DNA from: Pseudorhodoferax sp. Leaf267
Lineage (GTDB): Bacteria > Pseudomonadota > Gammaproteobacteria > Burkholderiales > Burkholderiaceae_C
Assembly (NCBI RefSeq): GCF_001422405.1
Contig: NZ_LMMV01000001.1
Span: 745,275 to 809,274, forward strand
Reading direction: 5' to 3'
DNA: 64,000 nt
This document shows positions 10,362-21,137 of the stretch, piece by piece. Below the pieces are notes generated by a model, which made no database searches, was not told the DNA's origin, and saw nothing but the letters and a program-made list of their open reading frames with translations. The position numbers and the translations under genes were made by a program. Position 1 is the stretch's first letter; every line of letters starts with the position of its first letter.

Positions 10362-11875
10362 CGCTTGCGCCCGCCGAAGATCCCGCCCAGCACGCCGCGC
10401 AGGATCTCGTTGCCCACCTTGGTGCCCATGGTGCGCACCGTGGACTTGGCCATGGTCTGCACCAGGCCGTCGCGCTTGCCGCCGCGCGGGCCGGTGCTGC
10501 CGAACAGCAACTCGTTGAGCCCGCCCATCAAGCCGCCGCCGTCGGCCTGCTGGGTGGCGGCCTTGCTCTGTGCCTGCGCGGCGCCGGCCGCAGCCTCCTC
10601 GGTGCGGCCCTTGAGCTTCTCGTAGGCCGATTCGCGGTCCACCGTCTTTTCGTAGACACCGGCCACCAGCGAGTTCTGCAGCAGCACCTGGCGCTGCGCG
10701 GCGGTGATCGGGCCGATCTGGCTGCCCGGCGGCAGCATGTAGACGCGCTCGGTGATGCCGGGGCGTCCCTTGGGGTCCAGCAGGCTCACCAGGGCCTCGC
10801 CCACCGCCAGCTCGGTGATCGCGGCCTCGATGTCCAGTCCGGGCTTGGGGCGCATGGTGGAGGCGGTCGCCTTCACGGCCTTCTGGTCGCGTGGTGTGAA
10901 CGCGCGCAGCGCATGCTGCACGCGGTTGCCGAGCTGGGCCAGTACGGTGTCCGGGATGTCCAGCGGGTTCTGTGTCACGAAGTACACCCCTACGCCCTTG
11001 GAGCGCACCAGCCGCACCACCAGCTCGATGCGCTCGACCAGCACCTTGGGCGCCTCGTTGAACAGCAGATGCGCCTCGTCGAAGAAGAACACCAGCTTGG
11101 GCTTCTCCGGGTCGCCGATCTCGGGCAACTGCTCGAACAGCTCGGACAGCATCCACAGCAAAAAGGTGGCGTACAGCCGCGGCGAATTCATGAGCTTGTC
11201 GGCCGCCAGCACGTTGACCACGCCCTGGCCGACCTCGTTGGTCTGCATGAAGTCGTTGATGTCCAGCATGGGCTCGCCGAAGAACCTGTCGCCGCCCTGG
11301 CCCTCGATCTGCAACAGGCCGCGCTGGATGGCGCCCACGCTGGCCGCGCTGATGTTGCCGTACTCGGTCGTGAAGGTCTTGGCGTTCTCGCCCACGTGCT
11401 GGAGCATGGCGCGCAGGTCCTTGAGGTCCAGCAGCAGCATGCCGTTGTCGTCGGCGATCTTGAAAACCAGGTTCAGCACGCCGGCCTGGGTCTCGTTGAG
11501 GTTCAGCATGCGGGCCAGCAGCAGCGGCCCCATGTCGGAAATGGTGGCGCGCACCGGGTGGCCCTGCTCGCCGAACACGTCCCACAGCTGCACCGGGCAG
11601 GCCAGCGGGGCAGGGGGCTCGATGCCGCGCTCGGCCAGGATGGCGGCCATCTTGGGGTTGGTGCCCCCGGGCTGGCTGATGCCGGTGAGGTCGCCCTTCA
11701 CGTCGGCCATGAAGACTGGCACGCCGATCCTGGAAAAGCCTTCGGCCAGGGTTTGCAGGCTCACGGTCTTGCCGGTGCCGGTGGCGCCGGTGATCAGGCC
11801 GTGGCGGTTCGCGAGGCCGGGGAGCAGTTCGCAGTGGGTGTTGGTGTTCTTGGCAATCAGCAGTGGCTCGGCCAT
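10358..11875 (-). CDS. HerA-like/YjgR family ATPase (DUF853)
   Basis: This 505-residue protein has Walker A GATGTGKT at residues 30-37, a Walker [14 protein letters not shown] near residue 265, and an AGDLTG-like VKGDLTG segment. That is the layout of the YjgR/DUF853 helicase HerA-like family. An Ala/Gln-rich linker at about 420-445 precedes a short C-terminal region ending GGIFGGRKR. Members are widespread in proteobacteria, but their role is not established; a DNA-translocase or nucleic-acid ATPase function is inferred from HerA. It is divergent from yebC and followed by an alpha/beta hydrolase with a GTGA overlap. Confidence 0.88.
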   Translation of the reverse strand: MAEPLLIAKNTNTHCELLPGLANRHGLITGATGTGKTVSLQTLAEGFSRIGVPVFMADVKGDLTGISQPGGTNPKMAAILAERGIEPPAPLACPVQLWDVFGEQGHPVRATISDMGPLLLARMLNLNETQAGVLNLVFKIADDNGMLLLDLKDLRAMLQHVGENAKTFTTEYGNISAASVGAIQRGLLQIEGQGGDRFFGEPMLDINDFMQTNEVGQGVVNVLAADKLMNSPRLYATFLLWMLSELFEQLPEIGDPEKPKLVFFFDEAHLLFNEAPKVLVERIELVVRLVRSKGVGVYFVTQNPLDIPDTVLAQLGNRVQHALRAFTPRDQKAVKATASTMRPKPGLDIEAAITELAVGEALVSLLDPKGRPGITERVYMLPPGSQIGPITAAQRQVLLQNSLVAGVYEKTVDRESAYEKLKGRTEEAAAGAAQAQSKAATQQADGGGLMGGLNELLFGSTGPRGGKRDGLVQTMAKSTVRTMGTKVGNEILRGVLGGIFGGRKR

Positions 11876-11941
11876 GGCAGGCTCCCGGGGAATGGAAAAG
11901 TAAAATCGCGCAGAGATTAAATCAAACCAGAGGGGCTATTC

Positions 11942-12661
11942 GTGGCGGGACACAGCAAATGGGCGAACATCCAGCACCGCAAGGGGCGGCAGGATGAGAA
12001 ACGCGGCAAGATCTGGACTCGCATCATCCGTGAGATCACGGTGGCCGCCCGCCAGGGTGGCGGCGACCTGGGTGCCAACCCGCGCCTGCGGCTGGCCGTG
12101 GACAAGGCCAAGGCCGCCAACATGCCAGCGGACCGCGTCAAGTACAACATCGACAAGGCCACCGGCAACGCCGAAGGCGTGCACTACGAGGAAATCCGCT
12201 ACGAGGGCTACGGCATCGCCGGCGCGGCCATCATCGTGGACACCATGACCGACAACCACGTGCGCACCGTGGCCGAGGTGCGCCACGCCTTCAGCAAGTA
12301 CGGCGGCAACATGGGCACGAACGGATCGGTGGCGTTCCAGTTCAAGCACTGCGGCCAGATCGTGCTGGCGCCGGGCGCCGATGAAGACAAGGTCATGGAA
12401 CTCGCACTGGAAGCCGGCGCCGAGGACGTGATCACCGACGAGGACGGCACCATCGAGGTGCTGACGCCTTACACCGAGCTCGAAACCGTCAAGAATGCGC
12501 TGGAGGCCGCAGGCTTCAAGCCGGAGATCGCCGAAGTGACCATGCGCGCAGAGAACACCATCGAGCTGGCCGGCGAAGACGCCGAGCGCATGCAAAAACT
12601 CATCGACGTCCTGGAAGACCTGGACGACGTGCAGAACGTCTACCACAACGCACAACTATGA
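11942..12661 (+). CDS. yebC: YebC/PmpR family protein
   Basis: A 239-residue protein beginning [20 protein letters not shown], the invariant N terminus of the YebC/PmpR family. The start codon is GTG (11942), preceded by GAGGGG. Members act as DNA-binding regulators in some species. Others in the family are now linked to easing ribosome stalling at proline-rich stretches, so the exact role here is open. Acidic residues dominate the C-terminal third, as usual. The stop TGA at 12659 is also the first codon of an 86-bp spacer leading into purD. Confidence 0.95.
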   Translation: MAGHSKWANIQHRKGRQDEKRGKIWTRIIREITVAARQGGGDLGANPRLRLAVDKAKAANMPADRVKYNIDKATGNAEGVHYEEIRYEGYGIAGAAIIVDTMTDNHVRTVAEVRHAFSKYGGNMGTNGSVAFQFKHCGQIVLAPGADEDKVMELALEAGAEDVITDEDGTIEVLTPYTELETVKNALEAAGFKPEIAEVTMRAENTIELAGEDAERMQKLIDVLEDLDDVQNVYHNAQL

Positions 12662-12744
12662 ACCCCCCCGCTCTGCACTTCGTGTCGTCGCTGCCCCCCG
12701 AGGGGGCGCTCGACCTCCTAGAGGCGGCTCGTCGGAGGTCGCCA
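12659..12744 (+). repeat. 86-bp spacer between yebC and purD with TGA...ATGA architecture
   Basis: The spacer begins with the yebC stop TGA, contains a C-run/G-run hairpin (CCCCCCGAGGGGGC at about 12695-12708) and ends with CGGAGG eight bases before the purD ATG. Its last base is the A of that ATG, so the next three bases again read TGA. The C-rich opening and the hairpin resemble intergenic repeats common in Comamonadaceae genomes. That comparison is from memory and was not searched. It differs in sequence from the 63-bp repeats elsewhere in the window but has the same stop-to-start layout. Confidence 0.6.
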
Positions 12745-14033
12745 TGAAAGTCCTCGTCATCGGCGGCGGCGGCCGCGAACATGCACTGGCCTGGAAGCTG
12801 GCCCAGTCTGCCCGCGTGACCAAGGTCTACGTGGCTCCCGGCAACGGCGGCACGGCCCTGGACGAGCGCCTGGTCAACCTGCCCATCACCGACGTGGTGG
12901 CCCTGCGCGAATGGGCGCAGAAGGAACACGTCGCGCTCGCCGTGGTCGGTCCCGAAGGCCCGTTGGCGGCCGGCGTGGTGGACGAGTTCCGCGCGCACGG
13001 ACTGCGCATCTTCGGCCCGACCAAGGCCGCGGCGCAGCTGGAAAGCTCCAAGGCCTTCTCCAAGGCCTTCATGCAGCGCCACAAGATTCCCACCGCTGAA
13101 TACCAGACCTTCACCGACCCCGCGCAGGCCCATGCCTACGTGGACGCCAAGGGCGCGCCCATCGTGGTCAAGGCCGACGGCCTGGCCGCCGGCAAGGGCG
13201 TGGTCGTGGCGACCACGCTGGCCGAGGCCCATGAGGCGATCGACTTCATGCTGGTGGACAACACGCTGGGCGTGACGCACAACGCCGGCGGTGCGCGCGT
13301 GGTGATCGAGGAGTTCCTGCAGGGCGAGGAGGCCAGCTTCATCGTGCTGTGCGACGGCAAGAATGTGACCGCGCTGGCCACCAGCCAGGACCACAAGCGC
13401 TTGCAGGACGGCGACCAGGGCCCGAACACGGGCGGCATGGGCGCCTATTCGCCCGCGCCCGTGGTCACGGCCGACGTGCACGCGCGCGCCATGCGCGAGA
13501 TCATCCTGCCCACCATCCGCGGCATGGAAAAGGACGGCATCGCCTACACCGGCTTCCTGTACGCCGGCCTCATGATCGACGCCAAGGGCAAGCCCAAGAC
13601 GCTGGAGTTCAACTGCCGCCTGGGGGACCCCGAGACCCAGCCGCTGCTGATGCGCCTGAAGTCCGACCTGTTCGAGGTGCTGTGGGCCGCCACGGAGCCC
13701 GGCGCGCACGGCAAGCTGGACCAGGTCGAGCTGGAATGGGACCGCCGCATCGCGCTGGGGGTGGTGCTGGCCGCGCACGGCTACCCCATGTCGCCGCGCA
13801 AGGGCGATGCGATCACGGGCCTGCCGCCGGCCGAGCCCGACGCCATGGTGTTCCATGCGGGCACCGAGCCCAAGGACGACGCCACGGTGACCAGCGGTGG
13901 CCGCGTGCTGTGCGTGACCGTGCTGGCCGACAAGGTCAAGCTGGCGCAGCAACGCGCCTACGAAGTGGTGCGTGGCATCCACTTCGACGGCATGCAGTAC
14001 CGCCGCGACATCGGCCACCGCGCAGTCAAATGA
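12744..14033 (+). CDS. purD: Phosphoribosylamine-glycine ligase
   Basis: A 429-residue ATP-grasp enzyme that joins glycine to phosphoribosylamine in the second step of purine synthesis. It starts [20 protein letters not shown] and contains the GAR synthetase landmarks [29 protein letters not shown] and [18 protein letters not shown]. Length and motif order are normal. The ribosome-binding site is CGGAGG within the preceding repeat-like spacer. Its TGA overlaps the hemF start by ATGA at 14030-14033. Confidence 0.97.
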   Translation: MKVLVIGGGGREHALAWKLAQSARVTKVYVAPGNGGTALDERLVNLPITDVVALREWAQKEHVALAVVGPEGPLAAGVVDEFRAHGLRIFGPTKAAAQLESSKAFSKAFMQRHKIPTAEYQTFTDPAQAHAYVDAKGAPIVVKADGLAAGKGVVVATTLAEAHEAIDFMLVDNTLGVTHNAGGARVVIEEFLQGEEASFIVLCDGKNVTALATSQDHKRLQDGDQGPNTGGMGAYSPAPVVTADVHARAMREIILPTIRGMEKDGIAYTGFLYAGLMIDAKGKPKTLEFNCRLGDPETQPLLMRLKSDLFEVLWAATEPGAHGKLDQVELEWDRRIALGVVLAAHGYPMSPRKGDAITGLPPAEPDAMVFHAGTEPKDDATVTSGGRVLCVTVLADKVKLAQQRAYEVVRGIHFDGMQYRRDIGHRAVK

Positions 14034-14944
14034 CGCTCCCGGCAAGCGGCTTCGCCGCCTGGCTGCGCGGCCTGCAGGACGAGATCACCACGCAGGCCGC
14101 TGCCATCGACGGCGGCACGTTCCGCTCCGACCCCTGGACCAAGGCGGCCGACGAGCCGCTGCAGGGCGAGGGCATCACGCGCATCCTGGAGAACGGCGCC
14201 GTGTTCGAGCGCGCGGGCTGCGGCTTCTCGCATGTGCGCGGCCCCAGGCTGCCGCCGTCTGCCACGCAGCACCGGCCGCAACTGGCCGGCGCACCGTTCG
14301 AGGCCATGGGCCTTTCGCTGGTCTTCCACCCGCGCAACCCCTATGCGCCCACGGTGCACATGAACGTGCGCATGATCTCCGCCGGCCACCCGGGCGAAGA
14401 GCCCGTGTGCTGGTTCGGCGGCGGCATGGACCTCACGCCCATCTACGGCTTCGACGAGGACGCGCAGCACTTCCACGCGGCGTGCCGCGATGCGCTGGCC
14501 CCCTATGGCGAGGACAAGTACGCGCGCTTCAAGCCCTGGTGTGACGAGTACTTCTTTCTCAAGCACCGGCAGGAGGCCCGCGGCATCGGCGGCATCTTCT
14601 TCGACGATTTCGCCGAGCTGGGCCAGGCACGCAGCATGGCCATGACGCAGGCCGTCGGCGCGGCCTTCCTGGGTGCCTACCTGCCGATCCTGCAGCGGCG
14701 CAAGGACATGCCCTACGGCGAGCGCGAGCGTGCGTTCCAGCTCTACCGGCGTGGCCGCTACGTGGAATTCAATCTGGTGTGGGACCGCGGCACGCATTTC
14801 GGTCTGCAGTCGGGCGGGCGCACCGAGTCCATCCTGCTGTCCATGCCGCCGCTGGCGGCCTGGTCGTACCAGCACCAGAGCGAGCCCGGCTCGGCCGAGG
14901 CCATGTTGGCCACGCATTTCCTGGTGCCGCGCGCTTGGGCCTGA
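14030..14944 (+). CDS. hemF: Oxygen-dependent coproporphyrinogen III oxidase
   Basis: The 304-residue enzyme oxidatively decarboxylates coproporphyrinogen III to protoporphyrinogen IX in haem synthesis. Family motifs are clear: [48 protein letters not shown] and [29 protein letters not shown] (the last given here only to its key parts GTHFGLQSG and ILLSMPP). The start overlaps the purD stop as ATGA. The stop overlaps the likely TTG start of nadD. Presence of HemF fits an aerobic life style. Confidence 0.97.
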   Translation: MTLPASGFAAWLRGLQDEITTQAAAIDGGTFRSDPWTKAADEPLQGEGITRILENGAVFERAGCGFSHVRGPRLPPSATQHRPQLAGAPFEAMGLSLVFHPRNPYAPTVHMNVRMISAGHPGEEPVCWFGGGMDLTPIYGFDEDAQHFHAACRDALAPYGEDKYARFKPWCDEYFFLKHRQEARGIGGIFFDDFAELGQARSMAMTQAVGAAFLGAYLPILQRRKDMPYGERERAFQLYRRGRYVEFNLVWDRGTHFGLQSGGRTESILLSMPPLAAWSYQHQSEPGSAEAMLATHFLVPRAWA

Positions 14945-15546
14945 ACCCTGCCGGCGTACGGCGCGTGGGCGTTTACGGTGGCGCGTTCGACCCGCCGCAC
15001 GTCACGCACGTCGCGCTGGCCCAGGCTGCCGTGCGCCAGTTGCAGCTCGATGCGCTGCACATCCTGCCCACGGGCCAGGCCTGGCACCGCGCGCAGCAGA
15101 CCAGTGCCGCGCAGCACCGCTTGGCCATGGCGCAGCTGGCGTTCGCGCAGGTGCAGGGCGCGGTGGTCGATGCGCGTGAGATCGAGCGGCACGGCCCCAG
15201 CTATACCGTGGACAGCCTGAGGGAATTGCAAACGCTGTATCCTCGCGCCCTTTTGCACTTGATCATCGGGGCCGATCAGGCGCGCGCACTGGAGCAGTGG
15301 CACGCCTGGCAGGACATCGTGGCGATGGCGGTGCTGGTCATTGCGGCGCGCATCGATGCCGCCGAGCCGCTCGAACCCGAGGCGCCACCAGGCGCCAGAT
15401 ACCACTACTTACAACTCGCGCCGGTCGACACCAGCGCCACCCACATTCGCCAACGCGTGGCCAGCGGACAGGGCATCGCCCATCTGGTCCCTGACGCCGT
15501 TGCGCGCTATATTGCCCAACACCACCTCTACCACACCGCTCGATGA
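14935..15546 (+). CDS. nadD: Nicotinate-nucleotide adenylyltransferase
   Basis: The protein has the nucleotidylyltransferase signature [19 protein letters not shown] at its N terminus, then [12 protein letters not shown] and [18 protein letters not shown], ending with the ISSTxIR-like [11 protein letters not shown]. It makes deamido-NAD from nicotinate mononucleotide. The start is uncertain: no ATG exists near the motif. TTG at 14935 (203 residues), CTG at 14941 overlapping the hemF stop, or GTG at 14965 are possible; TTG is chosen because it gives the usual short lead before the signature. The stop overlaps rsfS by ATGA. Confidence 0.93.
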   Translation: MGLNPAGVRRVGVYGGAFDPPHVTHVALAQAAVRQLQLDALHILPTGQAWHRAQQTSAAQHRLAMAQLAFAQVQGAVVDAREIERHGPSYTVDSLRELQTLYPRALLHLIIGADQARALEQWHAWQDIVAMAVLVIAARIDAAEPLEPEAPPGARYHYLQLAPVDTSATHIRQRVASGQGIAHLVPDAVARYIAQHHLYHTAR

Positions 15547-16307
15547 ACACTGGAACCACCTCGGAATCTGTCGCCAAGAAGGACACGCAAAAGCTGCAAC
15601 GCTCCATCGTCGATGGGCTCGAAGACGTCAAGGCGCAGGACATCCAGGTGTTCAACACCGAGCATCTGTCCCCGCTGTTCGAACGCGTCATCGTCGCTTC
15701 GGGCACGTCCAACCGGCAGACGCGTGCCCTGGCTGCCAGCGTGCGTGATGCGGTGCGCGAGGCCGGCTTCAACAAGCCGCGCATCGAGGGTGAGGAGAAC
15801 GGCGAGTGGATCATCGTGGACTGCGGCGTCGCCGTCGTGCACATCATGCAGCCCGCGATCCGCCAGTACTACCACCTCGAGGAGTTGTGGGGCGAGAAGC
15901 CCATCCGCCTGAAGTTCGGCGCGGTCAAGCCCGCGGCGCCGGTCAAGGAAGTCGAGAAGGCCCCGGCCAAGAAGGCAGCCGCCAAGAAGGTCGTGGCCAA
16001 GACCGCGGGCGGCAGGTCCGTCAACGGCCGCACGGCGGCCAAGCTGGCACGCAAGCCCGAGGTCGAGTACGCACCGCCCAGGCCCGAGGTCGACTCCGGC
16101 GTGAAGAAGGCACCGGCCAGGAAGGCCGCCGCCAAGTCCGCTGCGCCGGCCAAGGCCCCGGCGAAGAAAGCGGCGGCCAAGTCACCGGGCAACACGCCCG
16201 TGAAGACCGTCGTCGTCAAGCCCAAGGCCCCCGTGGCCAAGAAGGCGGCGGCCAAATCCGCCCCGGCCCGCAAGGCCCCTGCCAAGAAGGCCGCGCCGCG
16301 CGCCTGA
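15543..16307 (+). CDS. rsfS: Ribosome silencing factor with long Lys/Ala/Pro-rich tail
   Basis: Residues about 14-126 are a complete RsfS domain, including VASGTSNRQTRALA, GEWIIVDCGVAVVHIM and REYYxLEELW (here RQYYHLEELW). RsfS binds ribosomal protein L14 on the large subunit and blocks subunit joining when nutrients run low. From about residue 129 to the end at 254 the protein becomes a low-complexity basic tail built of PAKKAAAKK-type units, resembling histone H1-like tails. Ordinary RsfS ends near residue 110-130. The gene overlaps nadD by ATGA and is followed six bases later by rlmH. Confidence 0.93.
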   Translation: MNTGTTSESVAKKDTQKLQRSIVDGLEDVKAQDIQVFNTEHLSPLFERVIVASGTSNRQTRALAASVRDAVREAGFNKPRIEGEENGEWIIVDCGVAVVHIMQPAIRQYYHLEELWGEKPIRLKFGAVKPAAPVKEVEKAPAKKAAAKKVVAKTAGGRSVNGRTAAKLARKPEVEYAPPRPEVDSGVKKAPARKAAAKSAAPAKAPAKKAAAKSPGNTPVKTVVVKPKAPVAKKAAAKSAPARKAPAKKAAPRA

Positions 16308-16313
16308 TCGCGT

Positions 16314-16793
16314 GTGAAGCTCGTCATCGTGGCCGTGGGCCTGCGCGTGCCCGACTGGGCGCAGACGGCCTACGACGACTACGCCAAGCGTTTTCCGGCT
16401 GAGTTGCGCGTGGACCTGCGCGCGGTCAAGGCCGAGCCACGCGGCTCGCGCACCGTGCCGCAGATGCAGACCGCCGAGCGCGAACGCATCGAGGCCGCCA
16501 TCGTCTCTGCGGCCGGCCGCAACGCACGCGTGGTCGCGCTCGATGAGCGTGGCACGACGCTGACCACCCAGGCACTGGCCACGCGTTTGTCGACCTGGCA
16601 GCTCGAAGGCGATGACGTGGCCCTCGTCATCGGCGGGCCCGACGGCCTGGAGCCCGCGTTCCGCCAGGCCGCGCACGAGCGCATCCGCCTGTCGGACATG
16701 ACACTACCCCATGCCATGGCCCGCGTGCTGCTGATCGAGCAGCTCTACCGCGCCTGGTCCATCAACGCCAACCACCCTTACCACCGCGAATAG
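16314..16793 (+). CDS. rlmH: 23S rRNA pseudouridine-1915 N3-methyltransferase
   Basis: The 159-residue SPOUT methyltransferase acts on 23S rRNA position 1915 of the assembled ribosome. It begins with GTG and reads [22 protein letters not shown]. It contains [26 protein letters not shown] and [23 protein letters not shown], then NHPYHRE at the C terminus, all diagnostic of RlmH. An overlapping GTG two bases upstream is in another frame. It follows rsfS closely, as in most proteobacteria. An ABC exporter gene separates it from maf. Confidence 0.96.
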   Translation: MKLVIVAVGLRVPDWAQTAYDDYAKRFPAELRVDLRAVKAEPRGSRTVPQMQTAERERIEAAIVSAAGRNARVVALDERGTTLTTQALATRLSTWQLEGDDVALVIGGPDGLEPAFRQAAHERIRLSDMTLPHAMARVLLIEQLYRAWSINANHPYHRE

Positions 16794-16805
16794 CGAGACG
16801 AGCGC

Positions 16806-18676
<1,871 letters not shown>

Positions 18677-18680
<4 letters not shown>

Positions 18681-19279
18681 CAGATTTTGTCTACCTAGCC
18701 TCGCAAAGCCCGCGCCGGCGCCAGTTGCTGGACCAGCTGGGCGTGCACCACGAGCTGCTGCTGGCCGATGCCACGGAAGACGCCGAGACGCTGGAGGCCG
18801 TGCACGGCCGCGAGGCCCCCGCGCGCTACGTGCAACGCGTGACGGGCCTCAAGCTCGACGCCGCCGTGGCGCGGCACCGCACGCGCGGCCTGCCACCCGC
18901 GCCCATCCTGTGCGCCGACACCACGGTCGCGCTGGGCCCGGCCATCCTGGGCAAGCCCGAGGACGCGGCTGACGCGGCGCGCATGCTGCGCGAGCTGTCG
19001 GGCCAGGACCACCGCGTGCTGACGGCCGTGGCGCTGCAGCATGGCGACCGGCGGGTGCAGGCGCTCAGCGTGTCCCACGTGCGATTCGCGCCGCTCAGCG
19101 AGGCGCAGATCGCCAGCTACGTAGCGGGCGGCGAGCCGCTGGGCAAGGCCGGCGCCTATGCCGTGCAGGGCAGGGCGGCGGCCTTCATCTCGGCCATGCG
19201 CGGCAGCTACAGCGGCATCATGGGCCTGCCGATGTTCGAGACCGCGCAGCTCCTGCGCCAGGCGGGATTCGACCTGTAG
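18677..19279 (+). CDS. maf: Maf family nucleoside triphosphate pyrophosphatase
   Basis: The 200-residue protein starts with [18 protein letters not shown], the SxSPRR motif of Maf proteins. It continues with [18 protein letters not shown] and a C-terminal [14 protein letters not shown]. Maf proteins hydrolyse non-canonical or regular nucleoside triphosphates to monophosphates and pyrophosphate. The motif set favours the dTTP/UTP or general Maf branch, but the subtype is not secure. AAGGAG precedes the ATG, which overlaps the exporter stop. The usual next gene rng is 11 kb further on. Confidence 0.92.
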
Positions 19280-19462
19280 TTGTCTCGGCCGCCTGTGGAT
19301 ATCGTTGGGGACAGGCACGGGACCCCGGTGCACGCAGCCAGTGCCCATGCGGGTTGCGGACACGGTGCTTGTATTTCGGGCAGCGGCAGCGAAGCCGCTT
19401 CATATTCCCGATCGGTCACTTTCGATTGACATCCAGCCGGATCGGCCTCGAAATGCCCGCTA

Positions 19463-19523
19463 GGTAATTTTGAAGGGCGGGTATGGCGGATATCGAGTCA
19501 TCCTTACCGAGCGGTAATTTTGA
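19463..19523 (+). promoter_or_regulatory. Direct repeats GGTAATTTTGA at the hipB start
   Basis: Two exact 11-bp copies of GGTAATTTTGA lie at 19463-19473 and 19513-19523, 50 bp apart (about five helical turns), in the same orientation. They flank the ATG of the XRE-type hipB gene at 19483. HipB-like antitoxins bind repeated operators around their own promoter, so these are plausible autoregulatory sites. A TTGACA at 19426-19431 could be a -35 element, with no convincing -10. Confidence 0.5.
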
Positions 19524-19758
19524 CACCGCTGGCCAGCCCGTGCGCTCGTCGGCCGAACTCGGCGCCTTGCTGCGCACGCACCGCAAGCAGCAAGCCCTCA
19601 CGCAGCTCGACATGGCGGGCCTGGGCAATACCGGCAACCGCTTCATCGTCGAGCTGGAGAACGGCAAGCCCACGGTGCAGTTGCAAAAGGTGCTGGACCT
19701 GGTGCACCTGCTGGGGCTGGAACTGGTCCTGCGGCCCAAGGCGGGCAAGGGCTGCTGA
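19483..19758 (+). CDS. hipB: HipB-like XRE family antitoxin/regulator
   Basis: The 91-residue protein has a helix-turn-helix domain from about residue 24 to 80: SSAELGALLRTHRKQQALTQ, then GNRFIVELENGKPTVQLQKV, and ends LLGLELVLRPK. This is the standard HipB fold that binds DNA and pairs with HipA kinase. If ATG 19483 is the start, residues 1-20 are an unusual lead that contains one of the two direct repeats. A GTG at 19549 would give a more typical N terminus. It is followed at once by hipA, which is broken here, so it may now act only as a regulator. Confidence 0.82.
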   Translation: MADIESSLPSGNFDTAGQPVRSSAELGALLRTHRKQQALTQLDMAGLGNTGNRFIVELENGKPTVQLQKVLDLVHLLGLELVLRPKAGKGC

Positions 19759-21012
19759 TGGCCGAGCGCCCACGCGGCTGGACGTCTACTTCGGCGACGC
19801 CTGCGTCGGCAGCGTGCACGACAGCAGCCCGCTGAGCTTCGTCTACACACCCGAGTGGCTGGCGCGGCCCCAGGCCATGGCAATGGCCGCGATCGCGCTG
19901 CAGGCCGGGCCACAAAGCGGCGCGCCGGTCGAGGCCTTCTTCGAAAACCTGCTGCCCGAGGGTGAGCTGCGCCACTACCTGGCCGACCAGAGGAAAGCCT
20001 CCACGCTGTTCTCGCTGCTGCTGGCCGTGGCGGGCGACACGGCCGGCGCCTTCGTGATCCTGCCGGCCGGCCAGCCACCCGGGCCGGCCCGCTACGACGC
20101 CACGACCTGGCAGGCGCTGGCCCAGCGGCTGCAATCGGCTTCCGCTACCGCCACCGACCTGGGTGTTGCCGGTGCCCGCATCTCGCTGGCCGGTGCGCAA
20201 GACAAGACCAGCCTGGCGATCTGGGACGATGGCATCCCGCGCCTGCCGCGTGGCACGTCGCCCGGCACCCACATCCTCAAGCCCGACATCCGGCGCCTGG
20301 CCAAGGTCTGGCATTCGGCGGCAACGAGACGCTGGTCATGCGCGCGGCCGCGCTGTGCGGACTGCCCACGGCCGAGGTGTTCTACGAGCCGCTCACCCAG
20401 TCCTGCGTGGTGCGCCGCTCCGACCGCACGGCGCAGGCCGACGGCAGCCTGGCGCGCGTCGTGCAGTACGACCTGTGCCAGCTGGCGGGCACGGTGTCCG
20501 ACCGCAAATACGAGAAGGAGGGCGGCCCCGGCCTCGCGGCATGCGCCGAGCTGGTGCGCCGCTACAGCAGCCAGCCGGCCGTGGACCTGCGCCAGCTCGT
20601 GCGCTGGGTGTTCTTCAACCTCTACACAGGCAACAACGACAGCCACGCCAAGAACCTGTCGATCTACTACCTGCCGGGGCAGGGTGTGCGGCTGACGCCG
20701 TTCTACGACCTGATGTGCACGCGGCTGTACCCGGGGCTGTCGCCCGAGTTCGCGTTCGCGATCGGGGGCGAGGTGCGGCCGGGGGCCTTGCAGCGGGCGC
20801 ATGTGGAGGCCATGGCCGCGGCCTTGCGCATGCAGCCGCGCTTCGTGCTGCAGCAGGCGGCGCAGATGGCGGACACCGTTCCGGGCGCGATGGCGCAGGC
20901 GGTGGCGCAGATCGCGCCCTTGCTGCCGGCGGGGGCGCTGAGCCTGGCGGAGCGGCTGCAGCAGTTCGTGGCGACCACGACGAAGAACACCGCCGCGCGC
21001 CTACAGGGCTGA
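19758..21012 (+). pseudogene. hipA: HipA-like Ser/Thr kinase toxin, two frameshifts
   Basis: The region encodes all of a HipA-type kinase but in three reading frames. The ATG at 19758 overlaps the hipB stop. Within about 15 bases the frame must shift (a C run at about 19769-19772 looks one base short) to reach RLDVYFGDACVGSVHD and the FENLLPEGELR and GTHILKPDI segments. Near 20310-20330 a second shift leads into NETLVMRAAALCG, VVRRSDRT, NNDSHAKNLS (catalytic loop) and FYDLMCTRLYPG. Catalytic motifs are otherwise intact, so the lesions are recent or are sequencing errors. As it stands no active kinase is made. Confidence 0.82.
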
Positions 21013-21016
21013 CTTA

Positions 21017-21128
21017 CTCCCTCGCCCCTCTGGGGAGAGGGTTGGGGTGAGGGGCCGACGGTGGCACAAGTGCGACTTTTCCACCGCCGCCCGCCCTCAC
21101 CCCAGCCCTCTCCCAGAGGGAGAGGGAG
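21017..21128. repeat. Inverted pair of REP-like elements between convergent genes
   Basis: A unit at about 21017-21054 (CTCCCTCGCCCCTCTGGGGA... ending TGGGGTGAGGGG) is repeated in opposite orientation at about 21090-21128 (CCCTCACCCCAGCCCTCTCC...). The two arms can pair across a 36-bp centre. Composition and placement after two convergent genes match REP/BIME elements, which often serve as transcription or mRNA-stability boundaries. Confidence 0.75.
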
Positions 21129-21137
21129 CCAGACAGG

